Of a DNA stretch of 64,000 nucleotides, positions 30,920-40,425 are shown piece by piece; the first letter of the stretch is position 1, and each line of letters opens with the position of its first letter. Origin of the DNA: Posidonia oceanica (Eukaryota > Streptophyta > Magnoliopsida > Alismatales > Posidoniaceae); NCBI GenBank assembly GCA_037176725.1, contig JAZBRS010000014.1, forward strand, positions 77,916,501 to 77,980,500. The letters run 5' to 3'. The notes under the pieces were generated by a model. That model searched no databases, had not been told where the DNA came from, and saw only the letters and a list, made by a program, of their open reading frames with translations. The position numbers and the translations under genes are program-made.

Positions 30920-33691
30920 TATAGTAACCCTGAAAATCGGTGCGTCCAAGCACAATGCCAAAGCTCACGTGCACTGATCAAAAATAGGCCACTATGAGCG
31001 GGTGGATCCGAGGAAGGAAACTCTACTAAAAAACACCAAAAAAAGGGGAAAAACAAAGATAAAGCAAAATCAGAGTCGCCACCTAGTCTATTAAATTGGG
31101 AGACAAGGAAAACTAGGGAAATGCATGAAAAACATGCAAAAGGGATGCAAGGCTATGCAATGATATGACTCGTGCCTAGGATGAGGGCATAATGGTCATT
31201 ACGGGCCAAGAGAAAGGGTATGGACTCCTGTTACGCATGGGGAAGGTGTTAGGCACCCCCGATACGTCTGGAATCGGTCTTTCTAAGCTTCTCGCTCGCA
31301 TATGCAGGAATGTCGACAATTGCTTGCCTTTACTATATGCCCGAGGGGCAAGAGATGCTATGAATGCCTAATGAATGCTTAATTACATGCTTTACCTGCC
31401 TAATTACATGCTTAAGATGTCATGATGCATGATTGAAATTAAATGTGCAGACTATGTGCTCAGCAGCACAGCCAGTGTTCCGAACGGGGCATGCCGTGGT
31501 TCGTAAGAACTCCAGACAGTAAGCATCACAGCCCTAATGCAATGTAGGCGGAAAACAAAACGTTGGAAGAAACCATGCAATGCAAAGCGACATGCGACAT
31601 GCATTTGTAAAAGATGTAGGCTTTGCATAACGTGCCAGAAGACTAATCAAAGCGAAAATGCTGCAAAGTGACGATAAACAAGCTCGGGAAGCAAATCAGT
31701 AAATAGGTGAGCGAAATAAACAAGATGCAAAGCGGCAAGCAAGGGTGGCTCAGCCATTGTCTGGACTGTGGCCTTGGTCGCCACCCTGAGCGGCGGCAAT
31801 GCATGTCGCCGGTGAGATTGGCGAGGCACATGGCGCTTGTCAGAGCAGCAACAGATCTCAGTCGCCGGTGTAAACAGCGCCTGAGCATGTCGCCTATACA
31901 AGTGGTGGTAGAGGCATGCACAGTACTAATCAGACAGCGACCTTCATGGCCGAACACAAGCTAGCTAATGGATGTAAAATGGCAAACAAAATGCATGAAC
32001 ATGTAGATGGCATGATCAGGAATACAAGCATGAAAACAAACTACAAAATGGACGCCTAGGTCGCAAGATACGACGGTCCAAAGATTGGCCGGAGGAACGG
32101 CCAAGAGTTGCAGGTGAGTCACCGGTGTTAGCAGCGGCAGCACTGTAACTTAGGTTTTCCAAACAGCTACCTTTGGGACCAAATCAAGAACCCATGGCAA
32201 AGCTAAACAATGATCTAACTATGCAAACATGAAGAGCAAACATTCATGATCACAGACATGCAAAAAGCAAATAAAATGGAGCTCTAGGTCACCCGGAGCG
32301 GTGGGCCAAAGTTCGGCCAGCCAGCAGTCGGAGGTGCAGGTCAGTCGCCACTTACAGCGGTGCCTAACTTGGCAATCCTCCAGTGCCAGAGAAGAAGGCC
32401 AACGACGGCTAAAGAAGCATGATAAAATAAAGGTAAATAGCTAAAAAGCATGCACGGAGTGTAACGGAGTAGAGGGATGGGTCGCTCACCTGTGGGGGTG
32501 CATGGTTGTGCTCCCTGACCTAGCTCGCCGGAGCATGTCGACGTGGAGGTCACGGCGGCGCTGGAGGCAGTGGTGGGCGCTCGGGTCGATAGGGCTACGT
32601 TCGTGGTGACCAGGAGAAGGTGTATGCACGGTTTGGTAGAGTTTGGCGCCATAGGGTGGCCTCTGGCGATGTTGGTAGGCGGCGGACAAGGAGGAACGGC
32701 TGCATGGTCGTTGCAGCGGTCCGGGATGCGAAACAGAGATTTGAAAAGCTTGGAAAGAAGCTAGGGTGTGTAGGAGTGTTCCTGGATTGCTACGACGCAC
32801 TCTGGTTTGAGCGGATAGGGAGGAGAATGGATGGAAGTTGCCGAAGAGGATGGGTTCGCTCTCGACCGTGGGTGTGGAACGTGGGTGTCTGTGTGAATGT
32901 CTGTCCTCCTCGAGTGAGAGGAGTGTGTGGGTGATCAGGAGGTCACTCAATTGTGTTCTGGAATCATGTGAGGAGGGAAGTGTGTGTGAGTGAGAACCTT
33001 GTGTTGAGGTCAGCGGTGAGGGGTTTTGTTGGGTTGATTGGTCTCTACACATGAGGACAGCGAGTGCAGTGAGGGGCATGAGAGCAGGAAGAATGTTGGC
33101 TTTTGCAGGGTGAGTAAGTGGGGAAGGGAAAGGAAGTAGGTGCGACCGCAGGCAAGGACGACGAAGTCGTCATGACAGGCGGCCGGCGAAGGCGGTGAGG
33201 GGAGGTCTGTGAGTGGCAAGTGGGTTGACGGTCGGTAGGGAAGTAAGTGGATCTCGTCGGCTAGTGGGTGGAGGTAGCAGGCGAGTAAATGGTTGATGGG
33301 ACTGGTGGTAGGAGACGATGACCAGCAGCAACCACACAGGAAAGGTTTGGGCGGTGGTCTAAGTTACAGTCGAGTTGCCGCTACCCTTGGCGCCAAACTC
33401 GGTTAGCACTTTTAGTTGCAACAGAGTCTAGTCGCCTCTACATGCGGCGCCTGAGTGTGCAACTCAGTAGACTGGGCTTGTGTTGGTTTAAGGTTTGGGT
33501 TGTGCTGTGTAATGAGAATTGGATGGTTTTGAATTGGTTTTGGGTAGGGTTTGTAATAGGATTTGGTTTTGGGTCAGTTTGGGTGAAAAGGCTGGTTTTG
33601 AGGGTTTTGGGTGGACAGGTTGAATCCGCTGCTTCCGAGCTCGTTCCTCCAAGTTTGATCCGCCGTCAGGTGTCAAAATGGGGTGTCTACA
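30920..33691 (-). mobile_element. 5' LTR of element D, 2772 bp
   Basis: The left end is TATAGTAACCC (LTR 3' end, terminal G changed to A) and the right end GGGGTGTCTACA. It contains the conserved 3' box (about 31071-31535, reverse), an intermediate part with several ATGCAAA-rich stretches and diverged duplications of a GTCGCC..GGCGG phrase (31760-32370), a donor-like site at 32488-32489 (CACAG|GTGAGC on minus), a GC-rich block (32490-33360) and a TTGGTTTTGGG-rich tip. It is the shortest LTR in the window and lacks the T-rich section and the subrepeats. Confidence 0.85.
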
Positions 33692-33950
33692 CCAGCTAGG
33701 CGCCTTTGTTGATAGCACAGTGCATAGGCTTCTCCAGGCCTATCCTCTCAGTTCAACTGCTGCTACAACAGAGCTTGCCAACCTAATGCAGCATGGAGTG
33801 CAATCAACGGACATCGTGGCTGCAAAAGGCTCAGGGTGCACCCCTGAGTATGTGACTGAGGTGTAGGGATTCTGGCCCATCAACGAGATCCCACCTGGCG
33901 CACCTCTATTCCCTGTTTCCAGGAGGTCAAAGAGAGCCCAAACCAGTTAG
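33692..33950 (+). pseudogene. DUF7745-like ORF, 3' fragment (copy E)
   Basis: About 86 codons homologous to the C-terminus of copies A and H (GAFVDST, TTELANLMQHGVQSTD, SGCTPEYVTEV). A TAG at 33864-33866 replaces the CAG of copy A; the frame continues in phase to TAG at 33948-33950. The 5' part is separated by element D at 33691/33692. Copy H has the same TAG. Confidence 0.75.
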
Positions 33951-34385
33951 GGCATTTGTGCAATTGCTTGCTTGTTCAGTTTTCTGAGTCATGTTGTGTC
34001 TTGTATGGCCTGTTGTAGGCATGTAACCAAGGCTTAATCAATGCAAAGATGTTTTGTGCCACCTGTTCGTGTTGCATGCCTAGCCTTATGCATATATGTT
34101 CCTACCACTCGTGCCTTGGGTCTCTAGCCAGGCTTGCTGTCGGATTGCTGCGTGAGGCACGTTGAGCAGTTCAGAGAGTTAACAGCAGCGACCAGGACCC
34201 TCAGCACAAGGGAACTGTAGGAAAGCTCCCCTCACAATCAATCCAGATGCCAGAATCTCTTCAAACTAGCGCCCTCAAATCAAGCAAGGCCGCCGGGCAC
34301 CCTTAGCCGGATCTTCATCCGGGCTGGTACCCCTAACTACTCGGTTGGCAAACACGTTAGTTTTGTCTGCATTCTCCATTTTTCT
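33951..34385 (+). other. Linker after the ORF in E
   Basis: Homologous to 1381-1852 of A (GGCATGTAACCAAG, CTCAGCACAAGGGAA, CATCCGGGCTGGTACCCC). Non-coding. It carries the CCCTAACTACTCGG motif shared by all elements. Confidence 0.5.
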
Positions 34386-34463
34386 GATGCCAGGGGCACT
34401 TCGATTGCCCCCTGGTATCATTCCTATTACTTGGGGCATCTTTTTTGTTGTCGTGTGATATCA
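34386..34463 (+). repeat. Four-arm alternating inverted-repeat block (copy E)
   Basis: Arms GATGCCAGGGGC, GCCCCCTGGTATC, ACTTGGGGCATC and TGTGATATCACC. Here arms 1 and 2 form the strongest stem and arm 4 is self-complementary (GTGATATCAC), so the favoured pairing differs from other copies. Confidence 0.8.
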
Positions 34464-34489
34464 CCCCCTCCTTTTTTCTTTTGGTCGGT

Positions 34490-35690
34490 AAGTCCGTGTA
34501 CTTGCCGGTTGACCTTTGCGCGGCTCCACTCAGTGCGAACGGAGCCCCCTACCTGTTTCCTCATGCGAGGTCTGGCCTGCTTGCTTTCTCATGCGAGGAC
34601 AAGCCTTTGTTTGGCTCCTTGCAGATGGAGCCCCCTGCCTGTTTCCTCGTGCAAGGTCAGGCCTGCTTGCTTCCTCGTGCGAGGACAAGCCTTTACGCAG
34701 CTCTGTGCGAACGGAGTCCCCTACCTGTTTCCTCGTGTGAGGATCAGGCCTGCTTGCTTCCTCAGCCAAGGACAAGCCTTTGCATGCCTCGACTCCGTGC
34801 GAACGGAGCCCCCTGCCTGTTTCCTCGTGCGAGGTCAGGCTCGCTTGCTTCCTCGTGCAAGGACAAGCCTTTGCGCGTCTCTACTCAGTGCAAATGGAGT
34901 TCCCTACCTATTTCCTCATGCGAGGTCAGGCCTGCTTGCTTCCTCGTGCGAGGACAAGCCTTTGCGTGACTCCGCTCAGTGCGAACAGAGTCCCTTGGCT
35001 GTTTCCTCGTGTGAGGTCAGGCTCGCTTGCTTTCTCGTGCGAGGACAAGCCTTTGCGCGACTCCGCTTAGTACGAACAGGGTCCCCTGCCTGTTTCCTCG
35101 TGCGAGGTCAGGCCTGCTTGCTTCCTCGGCCAGGGACAAGCCCTTTGGCCACTTCGCTCAGTGCGAATGGTGTCCCTTGCCTGTTTCCTCGTCCAAGGTC
35201 GAGGACAAGCCTTTGCGTGACTCCGCTCAGTGCGAACGGAGTCCCCTGCCTGTTTCCTTGTGCGAGGATCAGTCCCGCTTGTTTCCTTGTGCGAGGACAA
35301 GCCTTTGGTGACTCCACTCAATGTGAACAGAGTCCCCTGCTTGTTTCCTCATGCGAGGTCAGGCCCGCTTGCTTCCTCGTGCGAGGACAAGCCTTTGCTC
35401 GACTCCGTCTGCACGGAGTCCCCTGCCTGTTTCCTCGTGCGAGGTCAGGCCTGTTTGTTTCCTCGTGCGAGGACAAGCCAATGCTCGGCTCCGTCTGCAC
35501 GGGGTCCCTTGCCTGTTTCCTCGTGCAAGGTCTGGCCCGCTTGCTTCCTCATGCGAGGACTAGCCTTTGCTCGGCTCCGTCCGCATGGAGTCCCCTGCCT
35601 GTTTCCTCATGCGAGGTCAGGCCCGCTTGCTTCCTCATGCGAGGACAAGCTTTTGCGTGACTTCGCTCCAGGCAAACGGGGTCCTGCTTG
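34490..35690 (+). repeat. 85-92-bp tandem repeat of CCTCG/CGAGG hairpins (spacer of E)
   Basis: About 13 units. Each has two compact stems CCTCG-TG-CGAGG, an outer GCTTG/CAAGC stem around the second, and a third stem GACTCCG/CGGAGTC around a CTCAGTGCGAA-type loop. The same family fills the spacers of F and H in the opposite orientation. Long Cys/Arg-rich open frames are artefacts. Confidence 0.9.
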
Positions 35691-36009
35691 CTTTCGCTTG
35701 CTTGGCAGGAGAGGTGATGCTCTCCTTTCTCTTGCTTTCTTTCTCGGCAGGGAGAGGTTGCCCTTTTCTTGCTCTCTTTTTTTCTTGCTTGCTTTCTAGC
35801 TCGGCAGGAAGAGATGCCCCCCCTCTTCTCTCGCGTGTTCTCTGAATTCTGTCTCTCTTTGTGCGGCAGGAAGCTATCGTTTGCTTCCTTGGGCGAGGAC
35901 AAGCTATCGTTTGCCTCCCCTGGATTGGCAGCCCTAACTGCCCGAATGACAAGTACGTTAGTCTTGTCTAGCGCCACCTTTGCACAAGTTTGGACTAGCC
36001 ACCAACTTG

Positions 36010-36260
36010 TCGCCTTGCGTCAGCATACATCACATTGCATTGCACCAGCATCACATGCTAGGTAGCTGCATTAGCATCACTTTGCATCAACATGCATTAG
36101 CACAGCATCTCTTTATACACAACATCAGCACATGCATGCATCGCTCGCACCTCCCTCAGCAGAGCTCGGCGCGACGAGTAATAGTACATATTGGTTCAAC
36201 ATCAGCATTAGCATCGCACACCAGTTTTTTTCATTAGCATCTGCATTCGCATTCACATTG
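36010..36260 (+). repeat. Hexamer-rich tract before the polypurine tract (E)
   Basis: CATCAG, GCATTA, GCATTC and CACATT words, as in A and B. Confidence 0.7.
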
Positions 36261-36344
36261 CGGCAACGAGTCACGATTTTCGGTGTATTCGCCAAATAAG
36301 TGGGTCACGCCAACAGCAACATCTGGCTCTCATCTGCGTCAGGT

Positions 36345-36420
36345 GGGGTGTCTTGTCAGCCCTGAGCTACGGTCTCACTACGCTTGACCTCATTCAAAGA
36401 GGGGCATCTGTAGACACCCC
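36345..36420 (+). promoter_or_regulatory. Polypurine tract with outer stem (E)
   Basis: AAAGAGGGGCA precedes the LTR start at 36409. GGGGTGTC (36345-36352) pairs with GACACCCC (36413-36420). The inner stem is decayed. Confidence 0.75.
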
Positions 36421-36599
36421 ATTTTGGCAGACTATGTTGGTGGTTTTCTCCAAAACCCTAAAACAAAACCCAAAACCAAACCGATTTTCCAAACCAAATC
36501 CACTCTCAAAAGCCCATTTCTTCTTTCTTATCTTCTTTCTTTTATTTCTTCTTTTCCCTTTTATCTTCAAACCAAGCCCAAGCCCATCTTTCTTTCCAT

Positions 36600-36690
36600 C
36601 TTTCTTCAATTCTTTCTTTCTTTCTCTCTTTCTTTCTTTCTTTTTTCTCTCAACCCAGCCCACAAGCCCATCTTCTTTTTCTTCTCTTTC

Positions 36691-36721
<31 letters not shown>

Positions 36722-36740
36722 TCCTTCTTTCTTTTTCTTC
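36600..36740 (+). repeat. CTTT microsatellite in LTR E
   Basis: Runs of CTTT, longest at about 36688-36725, in a pyrimidine-only stretch. Confidence 0.9.
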
Positions 36741-37634
36741 CCTTCTCCTACAGCCGAGCCCAACTCCCTCTCCTTTCTTTATTTCTTTCTTTCTTTTTTT
36801 CTTCCCTTCTCCTCTGGCCCAGCCCATTTCTTTCCTCCTTTCTTTCTTTCCTCCTTCCTTTCTTTTTCTTTCTTTTCTCCTTCCTTTTCTCTCTTCTGCA
36901 CCTTCAGCCTGGCCCATTCCCTTCCTTCTTCTTTTTCTTTCTTCCCCTTCACCGGCCCGCGCACTGCTGCAACTGCACCTCCTCCTTCCTTCCTCCCCAA
37001 CTTCAGCCTCCTACACAGCCTTCTACCATTTTGCTTCCACCAAAAGCTACAAGCCATTCCCACTTAGTTCCCCTCCCATCTCACTTACTCCTCCACCACT
37101 TGCCTCTCTCACAGAGCTTCTTCACCGCCTCGTCGGCCTGACAGAGGAGGCGACAGCAACCTTATCCCTGCCATTCCTTCCCACTAGGTTCACAGCAACA
37201 AAACCAATGGCAGCTGCAACAATTCACGTCACTTTTTGGCTTCAGCAATTCACCACAATTCACACCCACAATAGGCAGCGACCCATTCCCTCAGCCATTG
37301 AAATCCTTTCACATAGTAGCACTCCATCCACTCACAGCCTCGCCATCCATCCACCCACTCCAGAACCCGCCGGAGATCCCACCACACAAACAAAAAGCCA
37401 CACTGTGAGAGAGGGAGAGAGAATTTTGATTTTTGCAGAGAGCCACCCAAATTCCCAGAGAGAGAGCTGAGGGGTAGAAGAGTGTTCTGATTCTTCCCTG
37501 AGCTCCGGAGAATGCCGTGCAACTCAACCCGATCACACTGAGCAGCTACGGCCGCCTCTAGTGCCTCCTCCACCTGCGATGTCGCCGGCCGAACCCACTT
37601 GAGGTCGATAGCCTCCTCTGCGCACGCACCCAGG

Positions 37635-37636
37635 TA
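37635..37636 (+). promoter_or_regulatory. Candidate splice donor in LTR E (CCCAG|GTAGCT)
   Basis: Follows the GC-rich CCTCCACC/GCGATGTCGCC stretch. Confidence 0.4.
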
Positions 37637-40363
37637 GCTATTTCTTCTCCAAGCTTCACCTTAGTCGTCTCTTGCTTTTTTGCCTATTTCCTGTATATTT
37701 CGAATCATATTTCTCCTTTCCCGTACTCGCCAGATTTTTCTTCTTCCCTGGCAACGTTTGTCGGCAGAACTGCGTGTCACTGCATCAGTCGCCTTCGCTC
37801 CTCCAGATTGCTCCCGAACCTTCTCCGAACGCCGAGGAACTCGCCCGAGCCTCGCCCGTGCCCTGACGAGGCCTCCAGCACCTTCGACGGTCGGAGCGAC
37901 ACTTGTCGCGATCCACCGACGTCGGGGGAGTGGCCTACGCGTCGTCACGGCCCGGCGAAGCTCCTCTCGCACTCAGAATCTCCTCCCCTTGCTTCCAGGC
38001 CCTTCTTTTTGGCTAGAAGTTCGCTGGATCGCTGCAGCATGCCTTCGTCTTCAGCTCTGGCGGCCTTCAACGCACCTCCGACGACCTACTGCACCTCTGC
38101 TGTCGCCTGTGCTCGCCGCTTCTCCGCCCGCAGAGCTCCACCAGACCTCCCCCAAGCTCATCGCACTGCCGCCTGGGTCGGAGGCAACCTCCAGCAGGCT
38201 ATCCACCCCCCTCACTGGCAGATGGCTCGTCGGCGGCCATGGTTATTGTGCTATTAGTTTCATTTAAAGTCTCTGATTTTTATCCTTATTGCATTGAATT
38301 TAAATACAGTATTTAACTTTATTTGCATTCAAGTCCTGCATCAGTTTAGCATTTCATTTAATGTTGATTTTTAACTATATTGCATTGCATTTAAGTCCAG
38401 CACTTTATTTTATTTGCACTTAAGTCCTGCATGCATTACAGCAGTCATTTAATGTTGATTTTTAACTATATTGCATTGCATTTAAGTCCTGCACTTTATT
38501 TTATTTGCACTTAAGTCCTGCATGCATTCCAACAGTCATTTAATGTTGATTTTTAACTATATTGCATTGCATTTAAGTTCAGCACTTTAGTTTATTTGCA
38601 CTTACATCCTGCATGCATTCCAGCAGTCATTTAATGTTGTTTTTTAACTTTATTGCATTATCATTTAGTCCGGCACTTTAGTTTAATTGCATTTAAGCCC
38701 TGCCTGCATCTATAAGTCATTTAATTTTGTTTTTCAAACTATATTGCATTGCATTTTAGTCCAACACTTTACTTTAATTGCATTTAAGTCCTGCATCAGT
38801 TCCAGCAGTCATTTAATGTTGTTTTTTAACTTTATTGCATTGCATTTTAGTCCAGCACTTTAGTTTAATTGCATTTAGGTCCTGCCAGCATCTAGAAGTC
38901 ATTTAATTTTGTTTTTCAAACTATATTGCATTGCATTTTCATCCAGCACTTTAATTTATTTGCATATAAGTCTTGCATGCATTAATCTTTCATTTAATTT
39001 TATTTAGCAACCATATTGCATTGCAATTTAATTCAATAGTTTATTTTAATTACATGTTAATCCTAATCTTAAACTGTTGCATGCTTTCATGTCTATATTG
39101 CTTTGTAATTTATTACAATAGTTTATTTTAATTGCATGTTAGTCTAAACTCCTAAACTGTTGCATGCATTGCACTTGCATGACATTGCATATGTTTTCTA
39201 TATTGCATGTTGGTCCAAATGTTGCATGCATTCATAATTGTTTTGCCTTGCACATAAATCCTACAATTTTCCTATATTGCATGTTAGTCCTTATCTTTTT
39301 CTGTTGCATGCATTCATTTAACTGATGTTGCATTTTGCCTCTGCTTGTTTGCCATGTTGCATCATTAGTTTTCATTGCACTTTAACTAATGCAATGCATC
39401 TTTCTCTTAACATTGCACTTAAGTCCCCTAGTTTCTTTTTATTGCATTTAGGTCCAATATTTGAACTGTTGCATGTATTGCACTTGCATGACATTGCATG
39501 TTGTCCCTTGCACTTTTCCCAGCATCATTGGCTGCATTGCATGTAGAACTTTGCCGCATTGCATGCATGCATGGGCATATTGCATTTAGACCCCTAATTT
39601 GATCTCTATTGCTCTATAACTTGCATTGCATGCATTGTTTTCTCGATTTGTTTTCTCGAGCATATAGATTAGGCTTTATTGCCTTTGCTTTGCTGTCCCT
39701 TGCATTGCATGTTTTTCTACTTCTGTTTTGTTTCCCTTTGCATGTCGCCTCGCATTGCATGATTTTCTTCGCCGCTTTGATTAATCGCCTGCATTGCATT
39801 TAGGACAGTGATGCTTACTGTTTGGAGTTCTTATGAACCAGGGCATGTCCGATTCAGAACATTGGCAGCGTTGCTGAGCACATAGATTGCACGTTTAATT
39901 CCCTACACGCATATTAGCACCTAGAGCATACATTTGAGCATGTAATTAAGCATTCATGGCATTTAGAGCATGCATCTTCCTGCATATGCGAGCGAGAAGC
40001 CTAGAAAGACTGATTCTGGATGTATCGGGGGTGCCTAACACCTTCCCCGTGCATAATAGGAGTCCTTACCCTTTCTCTTGGCACGCAATGAACATTATGC
40101 TCTCTTCCTAGGCACGAGTCATATCTTTGCATAGCATTGCATCCCTTTGCATGTTTTTCATGCATTTCCTTGGTTTTCCTCGTCTCCCGATTTAATAGAC
40201 TAGGTGGCGACTCCAAATTTTCTTTATCTTTATTTTTCCTCCTTTTTTCAGTGTTTTCGAGTCGAGTTTCCTTGGATCCACCCACTAATAGTGGCCTATT
40301 ATTGGTTGGTGCACGCGAGCTTTGGCATCGTGCATGGATGTGCCGATTTTCAAGGTTACTACA

Positions 40364-40425
40364 AAAACATGCTTTTTAAAACACTTTCTCTTTTTCTTTC
40401 AAAAAATGTGCATTCTTTAAAATCC
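40364..40425. other. Short A/T-rich gap between elements E and F
   Basis: 62 bp between the 3' LTR of E and the 3' LTR of F. It is the only sequence in the window not clearly inside an LTR element and may be a remnant of the target. Confidence 0.5.

Larger units (their letters stand above)
22173..33691 (-). mobile_element. Element D: gag-only, pol-less Tat/Ogre-like retrotransposon
   Basis: On the minus strand the order is: 5' LTR (33691 to 30920), primer-binding site (30918-30901), leader with a short ORF, gag pseudogene (29761-27274), hairpin spacer with two four-arm blocks, polypurine tract (about 23437-23450) and the remaining 3' LTR (23436 to 22173). The rest of the 3' LTR is displaced by element B. 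No pol fragment is seen between gag and polypurine tract. This matches the published idea of terminal-repeat elements carrying only gag. D is inserted in the DUF7745-like ORF of E at 33691/33692. Over about 130 bp compared by eye near the GC-rich block the LTRs differ at about 18 positions, mostly transitions, so the insertion is not recent. Confidence 0.8.
33692..40363 (+). mobile_element. Element E: DUF7745-type, 5' part displaced by D
   Basis: It resumes at 33692 within the DUF7745-like ORF, then has the linker, four-arm block (34386-34463), CCTCG/CGAGG repeats (34490-35690), linker (35691-36009), hexamer tract, polypurine tract and a full 3' LTR (36409-40363). It is the outermost and oldest element of the left nest. 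Confidence 0.75.
36409..40363 (+). mobile_element. 3' LTR of element E, 3955 bp
   Basis: Begins TGTAGACACCCC and ends GGTTACTACA. It has a pyrimidine-rich section (36500-36960) with a CTTT microsatellite, a GC-rich block (37500-38230), a donor-like site at 37635, a T-rich section with a TTGCATTTAAGTCCTGCA unit repeated many times (38290-39200), and the conserved 3' box (about 39810-40215). It lacks the exon-like block and subrepeats of LTRs A, B and G. LTR H is its counterpart in size and order. Confidence 0.85.

Noticed and set aside
34431..35660. 409-codon open frame, and similar ones at 43092-44381 and 55444-56825
   Set aside because: Frames through the CCTCG/CGAGG tandem repeats and adjoining linkers; one crosses an LTR boundary.
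36353..37470. 262- and 348-codon Ser/Phe/Pro-rich frames
   Set aside because: They lie in the pyrimidine-rich tip of LTR E and its CTTT microsatellite, so composition explains them.
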